Shown one piece after another: positions 40,370 to 48,181 of a stretch of DNA of 64,000 nucleotides. The stretch comes from VAXT01 sp963827725 (lineage in GTDB: Bacteria; Actinomycetota; Thermoleophilia; Gaiellales; Gaiellaceae). The stretch spans positions 1,860,001 to 1,924,000 of the forward strand of contig CAWHBM010000001.1 in the NCBI GenBank assembly GCA_963827725.1, written 5' to 3'. Within the stretch, counting starts at the first letter, position 1, and each line of letters opens with the position of its first letter. The notes below the pieces were generated by a model. That model searched no databases, was not told where the DNA came from, and saw nothing but the letters and a program-made list of their open reading frames with translations. The position numbers and the translations under genes were made by a program.

Positions 40370-41314
40370 ATGGTCGAGGTAGCGCAGCACCTGAAGGGCA
40401 GAGACTTCACGCGCATCGGGAGCTGGAGCTCCGACGAGCTGAAGACCGTCCTCGACCTCGCCGACGAGCTGAAGGAGCTCCAGGCCAGGCGCGAGCCGCA
40501 CGAGCTCCTCCCCGGCCGGATGGTCGGGCTCATCTTCCAGAAGCCCTCGACGCGAACACGCGTCTCGTTCGAGGTGGGCGTGGCTCAGCTCGGCGGGCGT
40601 GGCCTCTACCTCGCGGCCGGCGACCTCCAGCTCGGCCGCGGCGAGACGATCAAGGACACCGCGAACGTGCTCGACCGGTATCTCGACGCGATCATGATCC
40701 GCACTTTCGCCCAGGAGGACGTCGAGCAACTCGCCGAGCACGCCGACGTGCCGGTGATCAACGGCCTCACCGACTACTCGCACCCGTGCCAGGCGCTCGC
40801 CGACCTGATGACGATCCGCGAGCGGCTCGGCAGACTCTCGGGGGTGCGCCTCGCCTACCTCGGAGACGGAAACAACGTGTGCGTCTCGCTCATGGTCGGC
40901 GCCGCGCGATTCGGGATGCGCTTCGTCGCCGCGACGCCGGAGGGCTACGAGCCGGACGCGGACGCCGTCACCGCCGCCAGGCGGGCCGCGGTGCAGATGG
41001 GCGGCACGGTCGAGCTCGTCCGCGACCCGAAGGATGCCGTCGGCGGCGCCGACGTCCTCTACACCGACGTCTGGACGAGCATGGGCCAGGAGGAGGAGGC
41101 TGATCGCCGTCGGGCCGACCTCGCTGCCTACAGGATCGACGACGACCTCCTCGCGCTCGCCAACCCTGACGCAATCGTCCTCCACTGCCTCCCCGCCCAC
41201 TACGGAGAAGAGATCACGGAAGAGGTGCTCTACGGCCCGCACTCTGCGGTCTGGGACCAGGCTGAGAACCGGCTCCATTCCCAGAAGGCGCTGATGGCAC
41301 TGATCGTGCCGTAG
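40370..41314 (+). CDS. argF: Ornithine carbamoyltransferase
   Basis: 314 residues from ATG 40370. Carbamoyl-phosphate motif STRTR (60-64), DYSHPCQALADLMT, DVWTSMGQEEE with the ornithine-specific SMG loop, and VLHCLPAHYGEEI. The SMG loop favours ornithine over putrescine. Normally forms citrulline. Next to carbamate kinase and agmatine deiminase it may run in the catabolic direction. Three bases separate it from the rhomboid gene. Confidence 0.95.
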   Translation: MVEVAQHLKGRDFTRIGSWSSDELKTVLDLADELKELQARREPHELLPGRMVGLIFQKPSTRTRVSFEVGVAQLGGRGLYLAAGDLQLGRGETIKDTANVLDRYLDAIMIRTFAQEDVEQLAEHADVPVINGLTDYSHPCQALADLMTIRERLGRLSGVRLAYLGDGNNVCVSLMVGAARFGMRFVAATPEGYEPDADAVTAARRAAVQMGGTVELVRDPKDAVGGADVLYTDVWTSMGQEEEADRRRADLAAYRIDDDLLALANPDAIVLHCLPAHYGEEITEEVLYGPHSAVWDQAENRLHSQKALMALIVP

Positions 41315-41317
41315 CGA

Positions 41318-42007
41318 GTGTTCCCGCTCAAGGACAACGTCCCGACCCGGTCGTTCCCGCTGGTGACGGTCGCTTTGATCGCCGCCAACTTCGCCGTCTG
41401 GATCCTCTACCAGCTTCCCGATCTGAACGGATCCGTGGTCGAGCTCGCCTACCAGCCCTGCGAAGTCGTGTCATCTTGCCCGCCGGGCACGGCCGTCGGC
41501 GAGGGCTGGCAGGTGACGGCGCTCACGTCCATGTTCATGCACGGAAACTGGTTGCACATCATCGGGAACATGCTCTTCCTCTGGATCTTCGGCAACAACG
41601 TCGAGGACGCAATGGGGAAGGTCCGCTTCCTCGTCTTCTACTTGCTGGCGGGGTTTTCGGCGACCGCCCTGCAGACCGCGGTCACGCTCCAGGCCGGCTC
41701 CGACATGGAGGCGGCGATCCCGAACGTCGGGGCCAGCGGCGCCGTCTCGGGCGTGCTCGGCGCGTACCTCGTTCTCTTGCCGACCGCGAGCGTGCTGACG
41801 ATCCTCTTCTTCTTCCTCATCGAAGTGCCTGCGTTCCTCTTCCTCGGGTTCTGGTTCGTCTTCCAGCTCTGGAGTGGAGGCTTCTCGCTCGTCGAGCCCG
41901 AGGCCGGCGGCGGGGTCGCCTTCTTCGCGCACATCGGCGGCTTCGTCTTCGGCCTGATCGCTGTCCGCTTCTTCGCGAAACGCGCGCCGCTACGGCCCGC
42001 CTACTGA
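41318..42007 (+). CDS. Rhomboid-family intramembrane serine protease
   Basis: 229 residues, GTG start. TM1, then a periplasmic loop with two Cys (PCEVVSSCPPG), MFMHGNWLHIIGNMLFLWIFG (HGNxxH), VGASGAVSGVLGAYLVL (catalytic Ser in GxSG) and FFAHIGGFVFGLI (catalytic His). Six TM helices plus a short tail. It cleaves TM substrates. Its stop overlaps the next gene's ATG (TGATG). Confidence 0.93.
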   Translation: MFPLKDNVPTRSFPLVTVALIAANFAVWILYQLPDLNGSVVELAYQPCEVVSSCPPGTAVGEGWQVTALTSMFMHGNWLHIIGNMLFLWIFGNNVEDAMGKVRFLVFYLLAGFSATALQTAVTLQAGSDMEAAIPNVGASGAVSGVLGAYLVLLPTASVLTILFFFLIEVPAFLFLGFWFVFQLWSGGFSLVEPEAGGGVAFFAHIGGFVFGLIAVRFFAKRAPLRPAY

Positions 42008-42339
42008 TGGAAGACGTGGAGTTCGAGGAGCACGTTCGGGAGGCACTCGACTCGCTGCCGGAGAACCTCGCCCGCGGCCTCGAGAACGTCGCGGTCGTGA
42101 TCGAGGACGAGAGCCCGGAGGACCCGGGGATTCTGGGCAGCTTCTTCGGGTACCCGCACGGCGAGCGGACTCCCCCAGGCGCGCTGCCCGCGAAGATCGT
42201 CATCTACCGCCGGCCGCTCGAGGAGGCGTTTCCCGACCCCGAGGAGCTCCAGCACGAGATCCGCGTCACGGTCCTCCACGAGCTCGCGCACTACTTCGGG
42301 ATCGACGAGGACCGGATCTCCGAGCTCGGCTATCAGTAG
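42007..42339 (+). CDS. Metallopeptidase family protein (minimal zincin)
   Basis: 110 residues. EEHVREALDSLPENLARGLENVAVVIEDE at the N-terminus, GSFFGYPHGER, PAKIVIYRRPLEEAF, and VTVLHELAHYFGIDEDRISELGY, the HExxH-x4-D signature of the DUF1025 minimal zincins. Activity is not established for the family. Coupled to rhomboid on one side and a 30-residue membrane ORF on the other. Confidence 0.9.
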   Translation: MEDVEFEEHVREALDSLPENLARGLENVAVVIEDESPEDPGILGSFFGYPHGERTPPGALPAKIVIYRRPLEEAFPDPEELQHEIRVTVLHELAHYFGIDEDRISELGYQ

Positions 42340-42431
42340 TGGTCACCGCGCTGAACGTCGTGGCCGTGGTCGCGGCGATCGTCGGCGCGATCGTGATCCT
42401 GCTCTTCTTCCTCGGGGGCCGGGACGAGTGA
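42339..42431 (+). CDS. Tiny single-pass membrane protein (30 aa)
   Basis: GTG at 42339 shares a base with the zincin stop. The whole peptide is VVTALNVVAVVAAIVGAI followed by VILLFFLGGRDE, one TM helix with a short charged tail. Its TGA overlaps the GTG of agmatine deiminase (GTGA). The exact tiling between two coupled genes suggests it is translated. No family is recognised. Confidence 0.55.
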   Translation: MVTALNVVAVVAAIVGAIVILLFFLGGRDE

Positions 42432-43414
42432 GCCTGCGACTGCCTGCGGACTGGGAGCGACACGAGCGATGTCTCATGGCCTGGCCCGGCTATGGAGTGC
42501 GCCCGAAGATCCTGAGCGGCGACGCAATTCGCGTTTTTGCGCACGTCGCGAGGACGATCGCCGAGTTCGAGCCGGTCGTGATGATCGCCGACGCCGGGTT
42601 CGGCCCCGAGGCGGAGTCAGCGTGCGGCCCCAGCGTCGAGGTCGTCGAGCTCATGTTCGACGACGTCTTCCTCCGCGACTCCGGCCCCCTGCTTGCTGTC
42701 CGGGATGACAAAGAGCTCGTCGCCGTCGATTTCCGGTTCAACGTCTGGGGCTCGACGCGAGTCCCTCGGGAGCGATACGCATCGACCGGGCGCGGCATGG
42801 CGCCGTGGCTCGGGGTCACGCGTGTCGAGGCGCCGTTCGTGCTCGAGGGCGGCTCGGTGACCACGAACGGCGAAGGCACACTGATCGCCGTCGCGACCTC
42901 GGTGCTCAACGACAATCGCAACCCTGGAGTCGAACGTGAACAGATCGAGGCCTCGTTCGCAGAGCACCTCGGGATCAAGCGCACGATCTGGCTCGATCAC
43001 GGACTCGTTGACGACTGGACAGGTGGGCATGCCGACAACGTGGCGGTCTTCGTCGGACAGAACTCCGTTCTGTGCCAGACGGTGACCGACGACGAGGACC
43101 CGAACGCATCGGGCCTGGCCGCCAATCGCGCGACCCTCGAAGCCGCAGGGCTCGAGATCATCGACCTGCCGGTGCTTCCCTATGCGTCCCACGAACGGCG
43201 AGTCGCGATTCCGTACCTGAACGCGTTCGTGGGCAACGGCTGCGTCATCGCCCCACTTGCCGGTGCCGCCACTGACGACGAAGGTCTAGCCGTTCTGCGA
43301 AAAGCCTGGCCCGGTCGAGAAGTGGTCGGGGTCCCCGGACTGACACTCGCCCGCGCCGGAGGAGGGGTCCACTGCATCACGCAGCAGGTGCCCCTCCTCG
43401 CGGGCGGGAACTAG
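42428..43414 (+). CDS. aguA: Agmatine deiminase
   Basis: 328 residues, GTG start. Signature residues: RHERCLMAWP-like opening, DDVFLRDSGP (first acidic site), EGGSVTTNGEGTLI, DDWTGGHADNVAVFVG (catalytic His/Asp), and GGGVHCITQQ with the nucleophile Cys 316. It turns agmatine into N-carbamoylputrescine. With carbamate kinase and a carbamoyltransferase upstream it forms an agmatine/arginine catabolic module. Confidence 0.93.
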   Translation: MSLRLPADWERHERCLMAWPGYGVRPKILSGDAIRVFAHVARTIAEFEPVVMIADAGFGPEAESACGPSVEVVELMFDDVFLRDSGPLLAVRDDKELVAVDFRFNVWGSTRVPRERYASTGRGMAPWLGVTRVEAPFVLEGGSVTTNGEGTLIAVATSVLNDNRNPGVEREQIEASFAEHLGIKRTIWLDHGLVDDWTGGHADNVAVFVGQNSVLCQTVTDDEDPNASGLAANRATLEAAGLEIIDLPVLPYASHERRVAIPYLNAFVGNGCVIAPLAGAATDDEGLAVLRKAWPGREVVGVPGLTLARAGGGVHCITQQVPLLAGGN

Positions 43415-43415
43415 G

Positions 43416-43547
43416 CTAGAACTTCTGCTCAGGACGAGCAGCGCGGGCGCCACCCTTGATGTCCTCAGCCTGCTCGTCCGAGACCTCGAGGTCCTTAACG
43501 GTCTCCTCGCGCTCTTCCTGCTCCTGATCCTTGCGCTCTTCTTCCAT
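43416..43547 (-). CDS. Small acidic peptide with KGG motif (43 aa)
   Basis: ATG 43547 behind AAAGGAG with good spacing. A Glu/Lys/Arg-rich N-terminus is followed by VKDLEVSDEQAEDIKGG and a ten-residue tail ARAARPEQKF. The D-L-x-V-x2-(D/E)-x-A/G-x-D-(I/V)-KGG block is the type of double-Gly leader seen in many actinobacterial RiPP-like and exported peptides. It is a paralogue of the 45-residue peptide at 55196-55333. Convergent with agmatine deiminase, one base between stops. Confidence 0.8.
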   Translation of the reverse strand: MEEERKDQEQEEREETVKDLEVSDEQAEDIKGGARAARPEQKF

Positions 43548-43625
43548 GCTTCACTCCTTTCCGTTCACATGAAGTTCTTAAGTTTGGCAGGAATGATGAG
43601 AAAGGTCTATGCGTTTTATCCATTG

Positions 43626-43874
43626 ATGACTACGAATACGTTGGACACAATCAAGCTCGAGATCGAGCGCGCAACGGAACGACGCGCCGAGCTGCTGCAC
43701 GTCCTCGCCGAAGGGCATGACGCGACTGTCGCCGCGGAGCATGCCGAGGTCGAGGAGACGATCGCGCGCCTCTGGGATGAGTACCGCGAGGCTCGCGTGC
43801 GCGGCCGCTTCGGTGACCGTGACGTGATCATCAAGCGCGCCCGACTCGAAGAGCGCCTCCTCCGCGCCGCCTAG
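43626..43874 (+). CDS. Small helical hypothetical protein
   Basis: 82 residues from ATG 43626 (upstream in-frame ATGs at 43569 and about 43593 are also possible; none has a good SD). NTLDTIKLEIERATERRAELLHVLAEGHDA and EETIARLWDEYREARVRGRFGDRD form two amphipathic helices. No domain recognised. Lies just upstream of tRNA-Ala. Confidence 0.5.
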   Translation: MTTNTLDTIKLEIERATERRAELLHVLAEGHDATVAAEHAEVEETIARLWDEYREARVRGRFGDRDVIIKRARLEERLLRAA

Positions 43875-43907
43875 CGCCGCCGAGGCCGCATCTACACTTA
43901 GGCTCAC

Positions 43908-43980
43908 GGGGCGTTAGCTCAGCTGGGAGAGCGCCGGCTTTGCAAGCCGGAGGTCACCGGTTCGATCCCGGTACGCTCCA
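43908..43980 (+). tRNA. tRNA-Ala (anticodon TGC)
   Basis: 73 bases. Acceptor GGGGCGT pairs with ACGCTCC (one G-U). D-arm TTAGCTCAGCTGGGAGAGC. Anticodon arm CCGGCTTTGCAAGCCGG with TGC. T-arm CCGGTTCGATCCCGG. The genomic sequence ends at the discriminator A; CCA is not encoded. Confidence 0.97.
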
Positions 43981-43984
43981 TCTC
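43936..43984 (+). repeat. 49-bp direct repeat, copy 1 (3' part of tRNA-Ala)
   Basis: Runs from GGCTTTGCAAGCC in the anticodon arm to CTCCATCTC just past the tRNA. It is repeated without mismatch at 44218-44266. Exact copies of tRNA 3' ends are typical of integrase attachment sites. Confidence 0.85.
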
Positions 43985-44016
43985 ACGTTCTCGTCCCGCC
44001 GGGCGTTATTCACAGT

Positions 44017-44192
44017 ATGAGCGTTCGCTTCTCCGTGAAGGCGCTGACGCAAGACGTCGCCGGATACGTGCGCGAGCATGGCCGCGACCCGATCTGGGAT
44101 CAGCCGACTGTGACCTGGCGGACGTCGACTTCGTCAACGTCCGCAACACCGAAGCGGGCTGCTTCGTCGCCCGCGTCGAACGCGCGCCTTGA
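44017..44192 (+). CDS. Small hypothetical protein between the tRNA repeats (one frameshift)
   Basis: Starts MSVRFSVKALTQDVAGYVREHGRD. One base shift near 44100 gives the continuation CDLADVDFVNVRNTEAGCFVARVERAP with TGA at 44190. About 58 residues, no recognised family. It lies wholly inside the segment bounded by the 49-bp repeats. Confidence 0.4.
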
Positions 44193-44217
44193 CGGTGCCC
44201 GAGTCCAGGGTCGGAGC

Positions 44218-44266
44218 GGCTTTGCAAGCCGGAGGTCACCGGTTCGATCCCGGTACGCTCCATCTC
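44218..44266 (+). repeat. 49-bp direct repeat, copy 2 (partial tRNA-Ala, att-like)
   Basis: Identical to 43936-43984. The 5' half of the tRNA is absent, so this is not a functional tRNA. Copies start 282 bases apart with no integrase in between. This fits a remnant of a deleted integrated element or a tandem partial duplication. Confidence 0.8.
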
Positions 44267-44380
44267 TCGCTTCCCTGACCGGCGAGTCGCTCAGCCCCCT
44301 CCTGCGAGTAGCCCGTGTGCCAAGGGCGCTCGTTAGGCTGGGTCGCCTGGTTTTCCCGCAACCCGAAGGAGGACGGCCGA

Positions 44381-45052
44381 ATGAGCGGTTACGCAGTGGC
44401 CCAGATCGACGGGATCGACGAGATCACTGACGGCCGCTGTCCTTGGCGGCCTGTCGGGTTCCACTTCGGCATCACGTCCTTCGGCGTCAACGCATTTAAG
44501 GCTCATCAGGTGGGCGATCGGCTCATCAACGAGCACGACGAGTCACAGGAGCATGACCTGCAGGAGGAGCTTTACCTCGTCCAGCGCGGGCGCGCGACGT
44601 TCGAGCTCGATGGCGAGCGGGTGGACGCACCCGCGGGCACACTCGTCTTCGTTCGCCCCGAGGTGAAGCGGACGGCGTTCGCTGAGGAGCCGGGGACGAC
44701 GATCGTCGCGATCGGCGGAACTCCGGGGAAGGCGTACGAGTACCTGGGCGGCGACATCTGGATGCCGCTCAACCATCTCTACGAGTCAGGCCAATACGCC
44801 GAGGCCGCCGATCAGGGACGCGAGTTGATCGAAGCTCATCCTGAGTACGCAGGGCCGCTCTACAACCTCGCGTGCTGCGAGAGCCTCGCCGGTCGGACAG
44901 ACGACGCGATCAGGCATCTCCGGCTCGCGATCGACCGCAAGGAATTGTTCCGTTCGCTTGCTGCCGAGGACAGCGACTTCGACCCGATCCGCGCCGAGAC
45001 CGCTTTCAAGGAGTTGGTTCAGGACAACGCAGGCGAGCCGACTACGGGGTAA
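44381..45052 (+). CDS. Cupin + TPR-like protein
   Basis: 223 residues behind GAAGGAGG. The cupin barrel (QEELYLVQRGRATFELDGERVDAPAGTLVFVRPEVKRTAFAEEPGTTIVAIGG) has the usual E/H-poor variant motif. C-terminal helices (YESGQYAEAADQGRELIEAHPEYAGPLYNLACCESLAGRTDDAIRHLRLAI) are TPR-like. Metal binding is doubtful because the usual HxH is not seen. Function unknown. Confidence 0.75.
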   Translation: MSGYAVAQIDGIDEITDGRCPWRPVGFHFGITSFGVNAFKAHQVGDRLINEHDESQEHDLQEELYLVQRGRATFELDGERVDAPAGTLVFVRPEVKRTAFAEEPGTTIVAIGGTPGKAYEYLGGDIWMPLNHLYESGQYAEAADQGRELIEAHPEYAGPLYNLACCESLAGRTDDAIRHLRLAIDRKELFRSLAAEDSDFDPIRAETAFKELVQDNAGEPTTG

Positions 45053-45104
45053 CAGACCCGCATCGGGGGGACACGCAGGGTCGACTTTGGACGTCCGGCT
45101 AGTC

Positions 45105-45847
45105 CTACGCCGCGGCCAGCTCATCGAGGACCGCGGCCGTCCCGACTGGATCGCTCAGCTGTGGGTCATGCGAAGCGGCGAGTTCGCGGTAGAGCCAGCC
45201 CTCGCGCTGGGCCCGAGCGGCCATGGGTGCGATTGGGTCGCTGCCAAGGTCGTGGTCGAGGTTGCCGCCGGTGCAGCGGACAAACGCGCGGGGAAGGCGG
45301 TCGAGCCCGCCGGAGAGATTGATCGGCTCGCTGAAAGACGCCAGGGGCTGGTCTCCCAGTCGGTTGACGTAACGTGCCCGTTCGTCCTTCGCGATCAAGC
45401 CCTCCGGTGGCAGCAACCCGGCTGGGATGGTCACTCGCCATCCGTCGCCGTGCTCGTCCGCTGACGCACGCGCGAGGTCAACGAACTCATCGGGCAGAAG
45501 ATCGAACGCCGACTGGCCGTCCGAGGGCACTAAGGCGTCAACGTAGACGACCAATTTGATCCGCGCGGAGACCCGGTCAGCGGCGCCGGTGACGGGCATG
45601 CCGCCGTAACTGTGGGCGCACAGGACCACGTCGTGGAGATCCTCCAGTTCGAGCACCGCGACGACGTCCTCCACGTGCGTGGCCAAGCCCACGTCGGGCC
45701 TACCCAGGTGCGCGCGCTCGCCCAGACCCGTCAGCGTGGGCGTGTAGACCTCATGACCCCGCTCGCGGAGCGCTCGGGCGACCGCCGTCCATTCCCAGCC
45801 ACCACCCCAACCACCGTGCACGATTACGAAGTAGGCGATCTCCCCAT
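45105..45847 (-). CDS. Alpha/beta hydrolase (esterase/HNL-like)
   Basis: FVIVHGGWGGGWEWTAVARALRERGHEVYTPTLTGLGERAHL is the family opening with the oxyanion HGG. Nucleophile Ser is in VVLCAHSYGGMPVTG, and Asp/His come near the end (LDHDLGSDP, ASHDPQLSDP). The start is at ATG 45847 if one G is restored in the run GGGG (MGEIAYFVIV). Without it the frame has no proper start. About 245 residues. Esterase-type hydrolase, substrate unknown. Confidence 0.75.
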
Positions 45848-45871
45848 TCTCACAAGTCGAGGACAAGGCGC

Positions 45872-46951
45872 CTATGTCTGCTGGGTGCCTCCCGTGCTCG
45901 GAGCCTCTGCTGCGGGGGCCGGGTCCGAGTCTCCTCCGCGATCGAGCAGCACTTTCGCCCAGCGCTCGCTGAAGCCCGAGAGGAAACCGACGATCGCGTA
46001 GAAGTAGATCGTCTTGTTGGTCATGTCGAGCTGGAACAGGTTGCTCTCGAGCCCGAAGTAGAGGGCGAGCCCGAAGGTTGCTCCGATGAAGGGGCGGAAG
46101 CTCCCGAGCCGCCGAACGGTCTTCCTCCCCACCTCGTAGTCGACGGAGAACGCACCACGGCCGGCCATGCGGGACATGACGCTGACGATCGCGCCCACGG
46201 CGCCCATCGCGATCGTGATCAGGATCGCCTGCGTCGCCATCGAGTCCCAGTGGTCGAAGCCGGCGAGATAGAGCACTCCCGCCACCGTGCCGACGAGGAG
46301 CGCGAGCACGATCGCGCCGAACATCATTCCCTGGAAGTAGACGATGCGGCCCTGGTTCTCGCCTGCCCTGTGGTAGTACCGGCGGATCGCGGTCAGGTCG
46401 GCCTGGTTGTGATCGACGATCGCCTTCGTCAGCTTCGGGTCGAGCGGGCGCTCGTCGGCCTGGTCGACGAAACCGAGCAGTCGCGAAATCGACGCCAAGA
46501 GCCACTGCATGGCGATTCGTTCGCTCGTTCCGCGCAGGATCTCGCCGACCCTGATCGCGAGCGTCTGGCACTCGTGAACCTCGTGCGCGATCTCCGGCGC
46601 ATCGCGCGTGATCCAGTCGGTCTCCGCGTGGAGGCGCATGACCGAGTCGCGTCGCCAGAGCTTGTTACTCGCCCGGAACGTCTTCTGGGTCAATGCAACT
46701 CCTGACGGCTCTCGGGTGCACCAGTAGGCGGCGACCAGCTTGCCGTGCTCTCGCCCGAATCCGCGGAGCTTCTGCCGATACGGAGCCTCCCAGTCGCCGT
46801 CGAGACGGCGGTTGCGGAAGACCTCGACCTGGCGCAGGTAGTGCGCGAGGATCAGCTCTGCGAACGAGACGGGGTCGCGGCGAGCGGGTCTCTTCCTCGT
46901 CACCTTCTCGCGGGCCCAAGCCTTTGCGGATGAGGTCGCCAGCTCGGCCAT
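45872..46951 (-). CDS. Four-TM hypothetical membrane protein, partner of patatin gene
   Basis: 359 residues. A long soluble N-terminal part (helical; FAELILAHYLRQVEVF, MRLHAETDWITRDAPEIAHEVHECQTLAIRVGEIL) is followed by four TM helices (FGAIVLALLVGTVAGVLYLAG; AILITIAMGAVGAIVSVMS; PFIGATFGLALYFGLES; TIYFYAIVGFLSGFSERWAKVLL). No family is recognised. Its start is two bases after the patatin stop, so the two are a tight operon. Confidence 0.6.
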   Translation of the reverse strand: MAELATSSAKAWAREKVTRKRPARRDPVSFAELILAHYLRQVEVFRNRRLDGDWEAPYRQKLRGFGREHGKLVAAYWCTREPSGVALTQKTFRASNKLWRRDSVMRLHAETDWITRDAPEIAHEVHECQTLAIRVGEILRGTSERIAMQWLLASISRLLGFVDQADERPLDPKLTKAIVDHNQADLTAIRRYYHRAGENQGRIVYFQGMMFGAIVLALLVGTVAGVLYLAGFDHWDSMATQAILITIAMGAVGAIVSVMSRMAGRGAFSVDYEVGRKTVRRLGSFRPFIGATFGLALYFGLESNLFQLDMTNKTIYFYAIVGFLSGFSERWAKVLLDRGGDSDPAPAAEAPSTGGTQQT

Positions 46952-46953
46952 GG

Positions 46954-48021
46954 CTAACTCGTGACGGCCCGCTGGAGCTGCGTGCCGATCTCGCGCCTCC
47001 GCGAGTGCACCTTCCCGCGCCGGAACTCCTCGATGTAGGCCTCGAAGTTCCAGTTCTCCAGGAACTTCTCGGCCGCCATGCGGCCCGACTCGTAGAGCGC
47101 CAGCGACCGCTCGCGAGTAATCTCGAACTCGGTCGTCCCGACGCCGAGCGTGGGGATCGCGATCGTGCGCGCGAACTCTGCCTTCTGGACGTAGAGGCGG
47201 TCGTGGGCCTCCATCATCGTCTGGGCCATGCCCTTGATGTAGTCGAGCAGGGGCCCGACACCGCGGGACTCTTTCTCGGGCTCGGGCAAGCGATCCGCAA
47301 TCGACATCTTCGGGTTGGGCTCGACGAGGAGCAAGCCGAATGTGGGCCAGTCCGGCTCCTCGTCCGTTTCGCAGTCGAACAGCCAGACCGGGTAGTTGGA
47401 GAGCATTCCGCCGTCGACGATCACGTGCTTGCGGTTCGTCTCCGGATGCGTGACGCGGACCGGCTCGAAGAAGATCGGGATGCTCATGCTCATCCGCACC
47501 GCGAGCGCAACCTCGAGCTCGTCCGGTTCCAGACCGATCAACTTGGCGTCACGCGGCAGCACGAGGAGCCGGCGGCCGGTGACGTCGGATGCGATCACCT
47601 GCAGGCGTGAGCGGTACTTCGGGTCGTCGGCCCACTCCTCGTTGACGAGGTCGGCGAACGTGCTGATGCCCTTGGCTGCGAGGAGCTCGCGGATCCATTC
47701 GTAGAAGCGCGTGCCCTCGTAGAGACCCTGGTCGAGCAAGATGCTGGCCGTCCGGTCGATGATCGGAAGGCGGTCTTCCCAGCCCTCGTCCTGGAACTGG
47801 CGGAAGTCGAGCGAGACGATGATCTCCTTCAGATCCTCCGCCGAGTAGCGCGCGGCGATGAGAGCGGCCGTGATCGCCCCGGCAGACGTCCCGGCGACGT
47901 TCTGAGCCTCGAAGCCGCGCTCCTCGAGCACGCTGTAGGCGCCGGCGAGGCCGATTCCCTTGATGCCGCCGCCCTCGCAGACGAGGTCGACGTGGTTCTC
48001 ATACTCTGCGTTTCCGGCCAT
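46954..48021 (-). CDS. Patatin-like phospholipase
   Basis: 355 residues. Oxyanion EGGGIKG (16-22), nucleophile Ser 46 in AGTSAGAITAAL, and the catalytic Asp in VDGGMLSNYPVWLFDC. It has the usual patatin dyad. No signal peptide. It hydrolyses membrane or storage lipids. Two-gene operon with the four-TM protein. Confidence 0.93.
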   Translation of the reverse strand: MAGNAEYENHVDLVCEGGGIKGIGLAGAYSVLEERGFEAQNVAGTSAGAITAALIAARYSAEDLKEIIVSLDFRQFQDEGWEDRLPIIDRTASILLDQGLYEGTRFYEWIRELLAAKGISTFADLVNEEWADDPKYRSRLQVIASDVTGRRLLVLPRDAKLIGLEPDELEVALAVRMSMSIPIFFEPVRVTHPETNRKHVIVDGGMLSNYPVWLFDCETDEEPDWPTFGLLLVEPNPKMSIADRLPEPEKESRGVGPLLDYIKGMAQTMMEAHDRLYVQKAEFARTIAIPTLGVGTTEFEITRERSLALYESGRMAAEKFLENWNFEAYIEEFRRGKVHSRRREIGTQLQRAVTS

Positions 48022-48181
48022 GGCGATCTCCCTCTCTCTCGGAGTCGCAGGGCCGCAGCAACGACTCGATCGCGTTGCTCTCCTTGAGGTTTGCGCTGAT
48101 CGAGGGCCGTGTCAAGAGGCGACCTGTCTTGTCGGCGGCGTTCCGCGCCCTGATGAGGCGCTCGCTTTGGTTGTCTGACTG
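48022..48181. other. Intergenic, no gene seen
   Basis: 160 bases between the patatin start and the LanC-like stop. Contains the patatin promoter by position. No small gene or clear hairpin. Confidence 0.35.

Noticed and set aside
39263..41314. 683-residue DUF4331-ornithine carbamoyltransferase fusion
   Set aside because: The middle reads as sigma factor in another frame, and argF has its own start at 40370. The common frame is coincidence.
44218..44266. Second tRNA-Ala gene
   Set aside because: Only the 3' half is present; no D-arm or 5' acceptor strand.
45105..46571. Long minus-strand frame extending the alpha/beta hydrolase N-terminally
   Set aside because: The upstream part is a shadow of the four-TM protein gene; the hydrolase begins near 45847.
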